A stretch of DNA of 64,000 nucleotides. Source: Styela clava. Its lineage: Eukaryota; Chordata; Ascidiacea; Stolidobranchia; Styelidae. The stretch is from assembly GCF_964204865.1 (NCBI RefSeq), contig NC_135251.1, positions 26,970,001 to 27,034,000 on the forward strand, written 5' to 3'. The notes under the pieces are model-generated. The model worked only from the letters and a program-made list of their open reading frames with translations. It was not told where the DNA came from and did not search any database. This document shows positions 47,487 to 58,716 of the stretch, piece by piece; position 1 is the first letter of the stretch; every line of letters begins with the position of its first letter. A program made the translations under genes and the position numbers.

Positions 47487-47715
47487 TGTCGCCGTTACCG
47501 CAAATGATTTGAGCATAGCTCTCTTGTATTCGGTATATATATATATATATAGTTAGATTTTTTCTCTTTTTTTTATCATGTTCTGTTAAACTTTTTATTT
47601 AATGGGTGCGGCTGCTCGATAACCGGTATTGGTTTTCCGCGTTCCCTGCACCCTGAAAAGCAATTTTCTAATATATGATTTATTGGAATTTAGTTAGTAC
47701 GAGCATATTGGATAT

Positions 47716-47940
47716 GGTCATTTTAGCGGGGACATAGCCATTTTAGTAGGGACATAACCATTTAGTGTGAACACAGTGGAGAAAGCCATTTTGGTGGCGA
47801 CATAGCGGACATAGCCATTTTAGTAGCGACATGGCCATTTAAATAGGGACAAATCATTTTAGTAGGGACATATCGCACATAGCCAGTTTGGTAGGGGCAT
47901 AGCCATTTTAGTAGGGAAATATGGGACGTAGTTATTTTAT
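47716..47940 (+). repeat. Minisatellite, 20-bp unit GGGACATAGCCATTTTAGTA
   Basis: About ten imperfect copies, some with an extra GGACATAG block, so a higher-order pattern of 20 and about 30 bp is present. Confidence 0.85.
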
Positions 47941-48972
47941 GATACCAGGAAGAAACTGATTGAAATTATTTACGATCTGGCTTGGTGATTGCGATCAGAA
48001 CTCACTAACAGACATGAAATTTTACGGTAGTTCTGTAAGGCTACTTCGAACATCTGGTTAGGGCAATATTCAGATATTTTCAATCCCAAGATAAAGGAAG
48101 TGGGAGAATGGTTAATGTAGGTAGGCCTACTGTGTGGTTTGTGTGCGTTAACAAACCAGTCGACTACTAGGCTGCGAGCCGAGGCCCTGAAAAACGCCTA
48201 AAGGTGAGTTTCGTAGCGCACATCAGGTAACTACCTGAAAATGATTTAAAATGTTCCTTAAAAATTTAGTAACAAATATTGCCTTGTTCCCACTTCCATA
48301 AGTTGCACATTTTACGGAAAAGACGCTTTTACTACATGAAATATGTGCTACGATCTGTCCTATATTCTCTACATTTTCGGCAATGAACAATGACTTCTGC
48401 ATGACGTAACAATTGAATCGAATCAGCTGTTAGCGAGCGGATGAATATTAGTTACTACTGCTCGACCTTGCGTTGAGTTGGGCAGCCTTTCCATAGCCCT
48501 GTTTAGTTATTGGACACGTAGTGGACATAACGATCGTTTCAATATTATGTTGTTGTTGTTCTTGTTCTTTGACACGTTTTTAAAAAGTCGCTTTTCTCTT
48601 CGAATACTGGACCAATTGCTTTGAAATTTTCAGTGGTTAAAGATTAATTTTTTTGCTAGAAGGCTAATACTTTTATTTATTTCAAAATTTTGCGTGAATT
48701 CTATGAAATTTGATATTTCGTCTAAAATTTTGCTGTATTATTTTTTATCCATGGGAACACGGATTTTAGTCAGTGTCATGACTGGCTGTACGTTTTGATT
48801 CTGCAAAATTCTTGCTACTGGAAATTCAGAACTTTTTTGAGGGTACCGGTAGCGCCAAAGTTACCGGTAAGGACTGATTCGCTCTTGTCTAACGTGTCCA
48901 TATATTTGTGCGTAGCTCTCTTGTTATTAGTTAAGTTATGCTAAGACGTTGTTGAAAAATGTATAAGTAAGT
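47941..48972. other. Intergenic stretch, nothing coding recognised
   Basis: Contains the shared motif GTTTCGTAGCGCACATCAGG near 48211 and the word TTACCGGTA near 48860. Confidence 0.4.
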
Positions 48973-50510
48973 TATTCCGGTTCCTGGAAATTCAATAACC
49001 ATAAGTTTACAACATATACATAAGAACTATGCAATTCGAGAGCCCTACAGCACACTAACACAAATGTATTCCTGTAATGTTTTGCCTGACCAAAATCGGA
49101 CTTCCTTCAGTCAATCATAATTTATTAGGTAGATTACGAAAAATATGGCATACATGTAACCAACAACAAAAAATACTTTAATTGTGTGACAGGAGTCGCG
49201 AGTGACTTCGAAAGCAGCGACACCAACAACGCTGATTTACATTAGCGAATAAATTTTATGTAGTAACCACGAGCAGTTTACAACAAGTAGAGCATAAAAA
49301 GCTACATCCATTTTATAGAAGCTATCAAACGTATTTCTTTTTAAGCAATGAAGTCACAAATTAACATCGTGAGCACGAAAACACAAATTAATCAGTTATT
49401 TTTCACTTAGAAATTTACCGGAAAAGTCAAGAAAATTAAATGAATGTACAATATGTACATAACATAGTGAACAGAAATATTACTATTTCTATAAATTAAT
49501 ATTTTTTTAGTTTGTGTGGTTATGTATTTGAACAAAGGCAATCAAATGTCCGGGAAAAAAAAAATAAATGATACTTATTAAATCAACTGCAATATCTAAT
49601 CCACTTTCTTCTGAATTGTTTTCGAAATCCACTATCTCGAAAATCGACTTTTCTTCTATAAGTGTACTGTGATTTTTGCAGTCAATACAAAAACAAAAAT
49701 CTGTGCAATTCAAGTTGATTTTGGCACACTTGCATAAATTATTTTGACTATTTTTCTTACACTTGCAGTTTGTCAACTCAAGAACTGATTTGAGGGCCAC
49801 ATGCTTCTTCAATGAATCATTGTTGGGTGAAAGAGTATAATTAGGGTTACCATATTTTTGTGACTTCAAATCGGGACGCCTCGAAAGACAACGACCCCTT
49901 AACTGTGATTTTATAACTTCACATTTTCCGATTTCACTACATTGGCCTACATTCCTACATTTAAAGCTGTCTCGGCTGTCTTCATTGACTATATTGTTAT
50001 CGAAATTTCATGCGCATATTCTCTGTCAAAATATCGGGTTCAGTTCGAAAAATAGGAAGGAATTGACGTTAACGATACCAGTACAAATAATTCGAATTTA
50101 TTAGTATTGGTTTTACATGCGATACGTCTGCCATCAATGGGAATCGACGGGAAAAGAACGCATTCACCTTCAGTAAATAGGCTAGCGCTGCGCTACACAG
50201 AAACAACAGTAACGAGAACATGTTTGTGTATTAAGCTGGAAAAGCGGGACTTTTGGCTGACTTATCGGGACGGCGGGACAAAACGCTGAAAAGCGGGACT
50301 GTCCCGCCTAAAGCGGGACGTATGGTAAGCCTAAGTATTATCCTTATGTTTGCCAGGGTTAAATATACGTGCCCTGGTATCATTTACATTCTTCATATCT
50401 TCTTCATACAGTGAACAAACAAATTCCTCAGCTTTATTTATTAATGCCTCGCTAACCTCAAAAGATCTTCATAGTTGAGAAAAAAGTGAATTGAAAACCT
50501 CAATGAAGTC
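48973..50510 (-). mobile_element. Degraded Cys-rich transposon-associated element, copy 2
   Basis: Second copy of the element at 45826-46705, split by a 493-bp MITE (49842-50334). The minus-strand frame 49840-49507 encodes SPNNDSLKKHV and CKCKKNSQNNLCKCAKINLN, then CTDFCFCIDCKNHS, a Cys pattern of the CxC type ending in C-x-C-x-x-C-K-N. Left of the Cys motif the reading stays open to a stop near 49507. The protein is incomplete at its N-terminus. Confidence 0.55.
49842..50334. mobile_element. 493-bp non-autonomous hAT-like element
   Basis: The ends are TAGGGTTACCATA and the inverse of TAGGCTTACCATA, followed inside by CGGGACG words. Flanks are AGTATAAT (49834-49841) and AGTATTAT (50335-50342), an 8-bp duplication with one mismatch. 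The paralogous copy near 46555 shows the uninterrupted site. A 60-codon ORF inside is spurious. Confidence 0.85.
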
Positions 50511-50826
50511 TCCAACCTGAGTTTGATGGGCAGTTTCAATTGCAGAAAAGTCGTTAGGTCGGATTGGTGGAACATTGCCGTTTTTTTTGTAGTACAGTAT
50601 CTAAAATGAGGAAGAAAATCATATTTGGAACAGCATGAGTGTAAAAATACCACTAAATACTAACTAATACCTTGAATACATAATGCATTTTATCTGATGT
50701 ACTCAATGAGCGTATATATGCTCATTGCATGTAGCCTACTACAGTCCAGCAGTGTTTGCATACCATTACTAGACTATATCTACACTAAATTTTGATATAT
50801 CACAGTCTGAAATGCCCTATGACAGT
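50511..50826. other. Intergenic stretch beside the hAT element
   Basis: No gene. A short perfect hairpin lies near 50707-50730 (CAATGAGC, spacer, GCTCATTG). Confidence 0.5.
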
Positions 50827-51364
50827 ATGAGTATCAGTAGCGGCGCGTCAATAGGGCCAACCGGGGCAATGCCCCGGTTGTTTTTTCGATATAATAAAAA
50901 ATATTCGAAAAATACCTCAATATCGGTTGCACAGACTGTCTACACTAGCCATATTCTCCCTACATGGTTCATTTTTCGCTCGCAAAGCCTTCGCCGAACG
51001 TCGACGGGGCGACGCCGATTTTGCCCCGGTTGCTCATTGTATATCGTATCCTCTCTTTTGTCTTCCACTCGCCGCGTTTGTCTCGTTTGTTTTCTGTTTC
51101 TTTTACTAAATTATCGGGGCTAGCCCCAAAATTATGACGACACAATGACGACGTTTCTTACAACAAGGTGTTGACATATTCACGCATTCCTTCTCGTTCG
51201 TTGGTTGCCTGAAGAGTTTATAGTTTCCTCGCCTTCGTTTTTGTCGCTTGTTTCGCTATTTTAATCAGTTAGAGACCTTTAGTCCATTTGCTTTCGATTT
51301 TCCACATTCCTTTTGAGCTCCTCACTTCTTTCCGGCTTCGCACTTCTTAGCCTTAGACCTCATA

Positions 51365-52378
51365 ATGAATAAGGTTGATGCACTACTTCGCACTCCGTTT
51401 TCGCAGCTGCCGCTGGAACAAAAATTAGAGGTACAACGTCTTGGGCCTTATCAACCAAAAAATTGTTCACTGGAACAATCCCATGACGGAGGAAAGCGTC
51501 GGCGTACATTCTGCGCAGAAACTTGGTATAAAAAACACGAATGGTTGTGTTACAGCGAGGACAAAAATGCACTTTTTTGTTTTTATTGCCTACTTTTTGC
51601 TACCGCCCGTGACTCACGTTGGTGTAAATTTGGTTTTAGAGATCTTAAACATCTTTCCGAGCGTGCCAGGGATCATCAATATTCTATGGAGCATCTGGGC
51701 AATGCAGTAAAATACCGAACATTCGGAAATGTTAATATTGCAGCACAGTTGGATGAAGGACGCGCGGTTTCTATTCGTCGGCACAACCAAAACGTCGAGA
51801 AAAACCGCCATGTTCTCGGTCGATTGATAGATGTTTTGAAGTTCATTGGTTGTCACGAGCTGTCCCTCCGTGGGCACGATGAACGGGCTGGCTCTTCTAA
51901 TAGAGGGGTATTTTTGGATATGGTGGAATACACCGCATCCCTAGATACAGTATTGAGAGATCATCTTGATGCCGCAACTGTTTCGAAAGGGACATCTAAG
52001 GATATCAAAAATGATTTGCTTGACTTAATGTATAAAATTTATTTACAACATTTGGCTCTGGAAATTGAGAATTGCCAGTTCCTTTCGATTCAGTCTGACG
52101 AGACAACTGACATCACGTGCTGTGATTTTTCGGTTTGTGAAAGATGGTAAACCTACCGAGAGATTTCACAGCTTTGTACCAATCGTTGATCGCACGGCTT
52201 GCGGGATATCGGCTGTACTGAAAGAAGTGTTACAGCCTTACAACGTGAAGTCAAAATTGATAGCTCATACTTATGACGGCGCGGCAGTCATGAGTGGGTC
52301 GAAACATGGTGTTCAAGTTTATATAAAAGAAGATTTTCCTCATGCGCATTTTTTACATTGTTATGCACACCAATTTAA
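51365..52378 (+). pseudogene. hAT transposase, N-terminal half
   Basis: It starts at an ATG at 51365. Residues about 30-110 carry a TTF-type zinc finger (RTFCAETWYKKHEWLCYSE, then FCFYCLLFA and CKFGFRDLKHLSERARDH). A DUF4371-type region follows (LIDVLKFIGCHELSLRGHDE; LSIQSDETTDITC), as in ZMYM1-like hAT proteins. A +1 frame change near 52115-52125 separates DETTDITC from the continuation (AVIFRFVKDGKPTERF; LIAHTYDGAAVMSG; FLHCYAHQFN). The gene is then cut by the TTAA insertion. Confidence 0.85.
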
Positions 52379-54193
52379 CTCTTTGAACCCTGAAAGCCGC
52401 TAAACCGGCTTTCCCGAGAAAGTCTTCTGACGCTGAAAGCCGGTTTAGCGGCTTTCGCATGCCGTAAGAGGTATGCAACTTTGAAACCTCATATCTCGCG
52501 AACCATTTATTATATTTAGACAAGTTTTACATCGTGTGAAAGATAATCTACAGGACTAAGTATAATTTCAAAATTGAGATAAAATATTGTGATCATCTTA
52601 TGAAAATTGGCAAAATTAAAAAGCATAAAAAACTTCTGAAAATTGCTCAAATTTAATTGACAAAACTTAAATTTGTTTTCGATTAAACCTAGTACATTAT
52701 CGACAAAATTTGTAGAATTTGAAGATAGCTTTCCAGTGATACCATTAGATTGAACTTATGTTGCACCATTCAAATTTTAGAAGCATTTTTATTCGTGATT
52801 TTGTTTGTCGCGAGATCGAGGCGACGTCAAGGTGACGTAAATAACGACCTAACACATTTACGCCGTTACGCAGCGACGTTAAGCAATTACGTTGGCACGT
52901 AGCACGTTTACGTTTCATACGAGAAACACTTTTCCTCGCATGCTCGTAACGTCATTTACTCAAGTTCGTACTCGTGAAGCGACTTACGACTTGTAAACGA
53001 TACACGGGGAAATTTACGCATTACATCGGTTCGACTAAAACACACAATACGCAGTGTTATTGCCGTTTTAATTGCATAAAGATATGAAAAATACGAATAG
53101 CCAAAATAAGGATTTTTAAAAACAGAATGATGGAACATATCGATGGATGCATTGTTTAGCGCCATTGCTGAGTTTTATTGTGCCATATTTTCTTCTTCCG
53201 ATAGATGAATACTATCCAATATTTCATCTAGACAAAGCTTTCGTTTAAAATCCATTGTAAATATAGCGATATCAGGAGTGTAGCGTATATGCAGTAATTT
53301 CGAAAATCTAATGAGGCTGCAAAATGTAAAACACTGACCAGGTGAGCTACTGGTGCCACCATGTCTTCCGTGTACCCGTTATCAGTTTTTTTCTATTCAA
53401 TCTTCATGATATCCAACGGTGAATAATTAGCCTTGATGTTTCCGGCGGAACCTCATAAATTCATGAGGATCAAATATATATTTCGTTTTGGCCATTCATT
53501 TTCGTCCCATATCCAAATAGTAAACGTATATAAAATGGCCTTTATATTCTAGCAATTTTACTATGTTCGATCAAAATTCGTCTGAAAGGGTTTTATCTGC
53601 GGCCGAGGATATGATACTAATGCAATGAAGCCACAATCTGCACTCAAGCTGTGAACGACCAGATGTGCAATTGCGCAATATACCTCACGCAAAGAGTTAC
53701 GCACGATACGTCGCATGAACGTTATCACGACAATGTCGTCGTCGCCCTTTGCGTCCTTAAATTTTGTTCGCAAACCATTTGAATCGATAGTACAAATTCT
53801 GCAATAAAATGAGTTATGCGTATGTTAAGAAAGTCATACGTATATTCTCCGAAAGGTAATTTTGTATACTTTTCAAAATTGTACTTATATTGATGATACA
53901 TTTCTAAGAAATGTATTAAATATTACCAAAATACAAAAAAATAGTAGATGGGGCTACAAAAAGGCTTACACATCTCATCAAAACATCTCGTGAAAAATAA
54001 TGCCAGTTAAAAATAAAAGACTAGATAAGCTTTTATATGAAATATTACAGACCATCTGATATCTAATGGTTTAGAAGTTATTTTGATTTAAAATTAGGGA
54101 TATTACAATTTTTTAACGCGTCAAATCGATGCGACGCCGTGGGAGGTCAGGGTGAGAGAGTAGCATCGTTCTGGGGATTCAGAGTTCAAAGAG
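52379..54193. mobile_element. 1815-bp piggyBac-like non-autonomous element inside the hAT gene
   Basis: The ends are CTCTTTGAACCCTGAA and the complement of CTCTTTGAACTCTGAA, with TTAA on both sides (52375-52378 and 54194-54197), the hallmark of piggyBac-type insertion. Removing it and one TTAA restores the host reading HQFN-LVIKN. Just inside the left end lie two inverted copies of GAAAGCCGCTAAACCGGCTT (52389-52460), a strong stem-loop. The middle (52810-52960) is rich in ACGT/AACG words. No piggyBac transposase domain is seen; the ORFs at 52956-53165 and 53561-53773 are unassigned. Confidence 0.88.
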
Positions 54194-54197
54194 TTAA

Positions 54198-55422
54198 CCT
54201 CGTCATTAAAAATATGTGTCTTGATACCCCTCTCGTCCGTATATTTTTTGCAAATGTTTCGGGGTTTTCTTCATTTTTTCCGTTTCGCCGAAGCGCTCTG
54301 ACCTCCTTCGCCAGATATGTAGCCGCCGTCTCCCAGCTTGTGCATCAACACGTTGGAACTTCCAATCACGCGTGGTGCAGGGCGTGTCCGAAATTAGGTC
54401 TGAGCTCATTGAGTGTTTCAATGGCATGCTCTCCGGTTTGGGACGAACGCTCTGGGAGGGAGGCGGCAGGTCTAAAGCGTCTGCGATGGTGAGTTTTCAT
54501 TTTTTCTCGCTTTTTTCTCCACAATATTCTATCACGTGGATGTATTATACGGCGCATTGCAGTCAAGGCTAATGGATGGAGCGTCTGTGCAGTCGTGTAT
54601 TTCAGACTTCTGCGATGCTGTATCTCGTATCCGGGAAACAATAAAATACGACGACACATGGAGTGCTTCTTTACGCCGCGGGCAAACAACGCAGCGTTTG
54701 ATTTTGTCTGCAAAGGAATGCTGTGACATTCTGGTGAATCAAATAGGCGATCGTCTGCGCACTGAACACCTTGCCGCGTTCTCTTTGATGAACCCCAAAA
54801 ATTTTCAAAATTTGCACGTCAATTTCCCATCCATTTGTTGGCTACTGTCTCCAAATTTTACCCCATGATAAACGTGGGTAAATTGGAAAATGAATTGCGA
54901 TGTATATACACCAATCAAACTTTTTTGAACATCACATCAACTTGCGCGCTCTATGGGTTCCTCATAGATAACACTCTAGTAACTACCTTTGCGGCGTCTG
55001 CAAAATTTCTGGACATCATTTTGACGACGCCTATTTCTTCCGCCGACGCAGAGCGAACATTCAGCACGCTGAAGCGTATTAAAACGTATCTCAGAAACAC
55101 AATGAAGCAAGCTAGATTAAATTCCTTGGCTGTTTTATCCATTCACAGAGACGTTATTTCTGGGATGCATGACTTTAATCAGCGCGTTATTGAGCATTTT
55201 GCTTCCAAGAAAGCAAAATGTTGCATATATGTGTGTTGTGGCGTGTTGCATATATGTTCAAGCAGTAGAAGTCTAGCAGCATATATATCTATGAGTGAGC
55301 GACGCATGTCCTTATCTTTGCATTACCTTTCCTTTCTTCATAGTAACGTTTTAAACCTTATTTTAGGTTTTGTCTGCTTTCCCGAAGTTTCTGTTAATAT
55401 GTCATTGTATTTATCTGGGTAA
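54198..55422 (+). pseudogene. hAT transposase, C-terminal half
   Basis: It continues after the insertion: LVIKNMCLDTPLVRIFFAN, then after a frame change PKRSDLLRQICSRRLPAC and the family STRWNF motif, another frame change near 54490, VDVLYGALQSRLMDGASVQS, another near 54830, and finally the hAT dimerisation domain (LTTPISSADAERTFSTLKRI; NSLAVLSIHRDVI). At least three frame changes occur here. The stop is at about 55420. Confidence 0.85.
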
Positions 55423-55690
55423 ATATTGCCTTTCCTTTTGAAAGAGGTTTCAAAATAAACTATGTCTATATTTATTAATCCCTTGACTTGGACCGGTTTT
55501 AAAGACACTTTCTTATCGTTAAAAATTGTCGCTTTTTCCGATTGGTTGTTACTGATGGAATGGTTTTTATACTCATAAAATGATGGGAGAACTTACAGCG
55601 CTCATCCTGTCCCCGTAGATGGGGGTGACTTGGTCCCGCAGTAGCTTGCCCCGGTTGTCAAAATGACCACGCGCCGCCACTGATGAGTAT

Positions 55691-56321
55691 GAACTATAGA
55701 CTATATTTCAAAACATCAACTGTCTGTCTACAACTTGATTTCTCACCTCTCAATCGTTTCCAATGCTACTTTCTTTCCACCCCGGCATTACTCATCATTG
55801 CTTCTCAGGTTCTTGTCGACTCTATGAATTTAGATTTAGACCAACCGACATTAGTAAAATTGATTATTTTCTTCTCTTTCACACAACCGTGCATTAAAGA
55901 AACATCCAATAATTTCTATTTCCAAATATGATGTGGCCTATATAGTAGTATAAGTCTGCTGAATAGTCAAGAAGAGTCATTAAATTAATCATAAACATTT
56001 CATGCAAGCCAGAAAATATCGTTGTTTGTGACATATTATACTAGGTCTAGCCTTCCTTGGAGTTACCGCACCGTAGGCCTACCTATTTAACAACGTCTTA
56101 TGAGCTAGTGCTCAACTAAAATTGCTATTTATGGTAAGGATATACAAGTGTTTAATATCTTACTTATACCCTTTAACCACATCCATAGAATAACTGAACT
56201 AATAATACTTTTGGAAGTGGGTAGGTCTTTTGGAAGTCAGGTAGTTACCTTATGTGCGCTACGAAACTAAGAGATAAATGCCCTTTGTTCGCGGCCTATA
56301 CTAGATAAATATGATTTACAT
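55691..56321. other. Intergenic stretch, nothing coding recognised
   Basis: The motif ATGTGCGCTACGAAAC, inverse of that near 48211, occurs near 56254, preceded by CAGGTAGTTACCT. Confidence 0.4.
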
Positions 56322-56655
56322 ATTTATCCCGGCGAAAGGAAAGGCGATAGGACGGCTTAATCATTCCTCTCGTCCGGTTACCAGTTCATGAGGGATATGG
56401 GATTAGTTAGCCAGTTATTTGTTTTCGGAAGCATGGAATTGATGGTGGAGGAAACCGTAACCAACCAGCAGTTACGTGAACCACCCTACGGCGGCGAGGA
56501 GCCCAGCAATACTCTCGCACATAACCATCCTACATGGAATTCGAACCTGCGAACCCACGCAGGATAATCAGACCAAAGCCCATATATACCGAATCAGACG
56601 AGGTGGCGAGCGTATTCCTGACGCTTAGCGCTGCGCCACACCGCTGATCCACCGC
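56322..56655 (-). mobile_element. tRNA-derived SINE, copy E
   Basis: The complement carries a tRNA-like head (GGTGTGGCGCAGCGCTAAGC) with a good box A, then GGTTCGAATTCC as box B, the ATGTGCGAGAGTATTGC body and a tail ending CCGGGATAAATATGTAAAT. It is the same family as copies A-D. An insertion of about 20 bases (ACCAAAGCCCATATATACCG) interrupts the head. Confidence 0.85.
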
Positions 56656-57742
56656 TATCTGTATATAGCGGATGTAGTCGTAGTGTACACACAGTTCATG
56701 CAGTTGTGTGGTCTTGTACTCTTGTCAGTGTTGGAACTTAGAAGGGTGTTTAGAGTACAGGAGTACGGTATCAGTACCGTATTTCCTTGTACTGTTGTAA
56801 CATGCAGCAGTTCAGAAGTTACTGCTGTACTGAGTAACCGTACCGTTACGGAACCGTTTCTGAGTTTTGCCAGGGAGCTGCTAAAAGAAACTCAGTTAGG
56901 TAGGCCTACCTAACTTATGTAATTCTGTTCCTCCTTGTTACACAGTTATACAGTTCAGTTAAGTTACCGTAAGTTATATAAAATAGGCTATAAGTTAGAT
57001 TTGATAAACAAGATTAAAATCTACAGGTAATAAAAATAAACACTTGAAAATAAAGCTTTGTCAAAAAAATATTGTAAAAGCATGGAAGTACTGAAGTCTG
57101 GAAGTAGTCTAGTTCATTAATCAGCCAGTCAAGTCCGTAAGTTCCCAACTTTTTCGGTACGAGAGTTACTGTATTGGCATTCTCAATCTGTCTATATATC
57201 ATTTCATTCCAGCAATCTCTGAATCTGTCAGTTAAGGAGACATGGATGAATGGTGATACAATGCATGATGTTTTTGTTCAGATACCGTACCGGTACGATG
57301 GTACGGTTAAATACAATACTGCAATACCGGTACTGGTACCGGCAGATCGGTATTACTGTCTGACTGTGTACGGTAACTGTTCATGGTATTACAAGCATAT
57401 ACAGATATGGATGCACTTTGTTACATATTCATGCTTTTTACTCAGATGACTGTATATGGTCGTATTGTTATTACCCAGTCTGCAGTCATATACCGAAAAC
57501 TGCATTAGGCCTATGTATTGTTTTATTATTTATTTGTTATTGTATCGTCATGTTTTCTGGTTTGATGACAAAAATAAATTCTCTCTCTTTAGTATTAGTC
57601 TAATACCTCAAAAGTACCGGTAGTTGTCAATCTAATCGTAGAAGAAAGCAGAATAAAAATATAGTTATATGCACATCATTCTGGTAATGAACAAGTCAAC
57701 GAACTAATAAAGCTTTAAATTCATATCAATAATCAATACTGA
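56656..57742. other. Pellino upstream region rich in GTACCG words
   Basis: There are many copies of TACCGT, GTACGG and TACCGGTAC, densest at 56760-56860 and 57280-57370. No gene or core promoter element can be fixed. Confidence 0.45.
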
Positions 57743-57999
57743 ATGAAGGATATTAATATACAAATGGAAGAGACTTCTATGCCAATGGATGTAGAGCACA
57801 GCTCTACATTTCATCATCAAAAAACTCAAGAAAGTTGTGACACATTTTTTGATTCTAATGGTTTACCTAAAGATATAAAAGCAAATGATTTTTCTGACAT
57901 GGACTTTGCATCAACATCGAAGCATGAAGAAATATTTAAATCTGCATCATCTACTCATAAAGATGACCCTATTGTTTATGGAGAATTAATTGTTTTAGG
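57743..57999 (+). CDS. Pellino exon 1
   Basis: Encodes the extended N-terminus (MKDINIQMEETSMPMDVEHS...) and VYGELIVLG; donor GG|GTGAGT. A second Met at 57764 is an alternative start. Confidence 0.85.
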
Positions 58000-58716
58000 G
58001 TGAGTGTTTTTTCTTTTCAACTTGATCTTGAATCTGTGAATGATGAATGAATGATATCATTCGCTTAGTTTTCTCATTTAAATTATGAAATTCATATATA
58101 GTGGAATTGCTTCAAATGGAAGTATCTATTTTACTGCAATTTTTTATATAGACAATTAAAATCTATCAAAAGTTTCCAAAACTTTAATCGACGCTTTCAT
58201 TTTAATAACTCATTTTCAATCCAACATTCTTTCAATATTATTTTTTTGAAGTTGTCGATGTGAATTTCTGCGAAAATCTTGACTGGAATGATTGGAAAAA
58301 TGTTATTTTGTCATATTTATTTTCAGTACTAATGGGTGCTTGCCTGGCGGGGATAGAGGCCGTCGAAAAAGTAGTTTTACATTACAAAAACGACTCAAAC
58401 CCAATGGAGTCAAGCCATCAAACAAGCAACAAGTTTTTGAAAAGCCGACACACTCAGACGTAAGTCTTTTCATAGGGATTTTAAGTATTACGATATATTC
58501 AACTTCAATAAGACTAAGATTTCAATCAAATTCTTCGACTAACATTAAGCCATTGAGGATAAACTATTATTTTGCTATTTACTCTCCTATTTTTGATAAT
58601 TAAACTTTGTTGTTTAGGCATTCATGAGTAAAGAACATCATAGTGTTTCCTATACTCTACCTCGCAATGTCATTGTCGTCACATACGAATCCAGTTCAAC
58701 GACAGACATGTTTCAA
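57743..58716 (+). CDS. Pellino E3 ubiquitin ligase, first three coding exons (partial)
   Basis: The exons 57743-57999, 58327-58459 and 58618-58716 splice in frame (GG|T, then phase 0) to 163 residues and stop at a GTGAGT donor. The Pellino signature is clear: IVYGELIVLGTNGCLPGGDR, GRRKSSFTLQKR, LKPNGVKPSN, then HHSVSYTLPRN and STTDMFQ, the start of the atypical FHA domain. Pellinos bind phosphorylated IRAK-type kinases through this domain, and the C-terminal RING-like part ubiquitinates them in Toll/IL-1 signalling. That C-terminal part is not in the window. About 75 acidic, Ser/Thr-rich residues precede the conserved start, longer than the vertebrate N-terminus. The next expected stretch (GRSTESP) is not found up to 64000, so the next intron exceeds 5.2 kb. 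Confidence 0.9.
58327..58459 (+). CDS. Pellino exon 2
   Basis: The acceptor is TATTTTCAG. Encodes TNGCLPGGDRGRRKSSFTLQ and LKPNGVKPSNKQQVFEK; donor GTAAGT. Confidence 0.9.
58618..58716 (+). CDS. Pellino exon 3
   Basis: The acceptor is TTGTTTAG. Encodes HHSVSYTLPRNVIVVTYES and STTDMFQ; donor GTGAGT. Confidence 0.9.

Larger units (their letters stand above)
50835..55682 (+). mobile_element. Complete but inactivated hAT transposon (TTF/ZMYM1-like)
   Basis: The terminal inverted repeats are CAGTAGCGGCGCGT at the left and, complemented, CAGTGGCGGCGCGT at the right, with AACCGGGGCAA further in on both sides. The flanks are a perfect 8-bp duplication, ATGAGTAT, at 50827-50834 and 55683-55690. Without the inserted 1.8-kb element it would be about 3.0 kb. 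The transposase gene runs left to right but carries several frameshifts, so the copy is dead. The perfect target duplication and matching ends suggest a fairly recent insertion. Confidence 0.93.

Noticed and set aside
47243..47940. Possible CRISPR array
   Set aside because: The repeats are degenerate, lack uniform spacers, and the genome is animal.
53561..53773. 70-codon minus ORF as a possible piggyBac transposase
   Set aside because: Too short and without the family's Asp-rich catalytic motifs.
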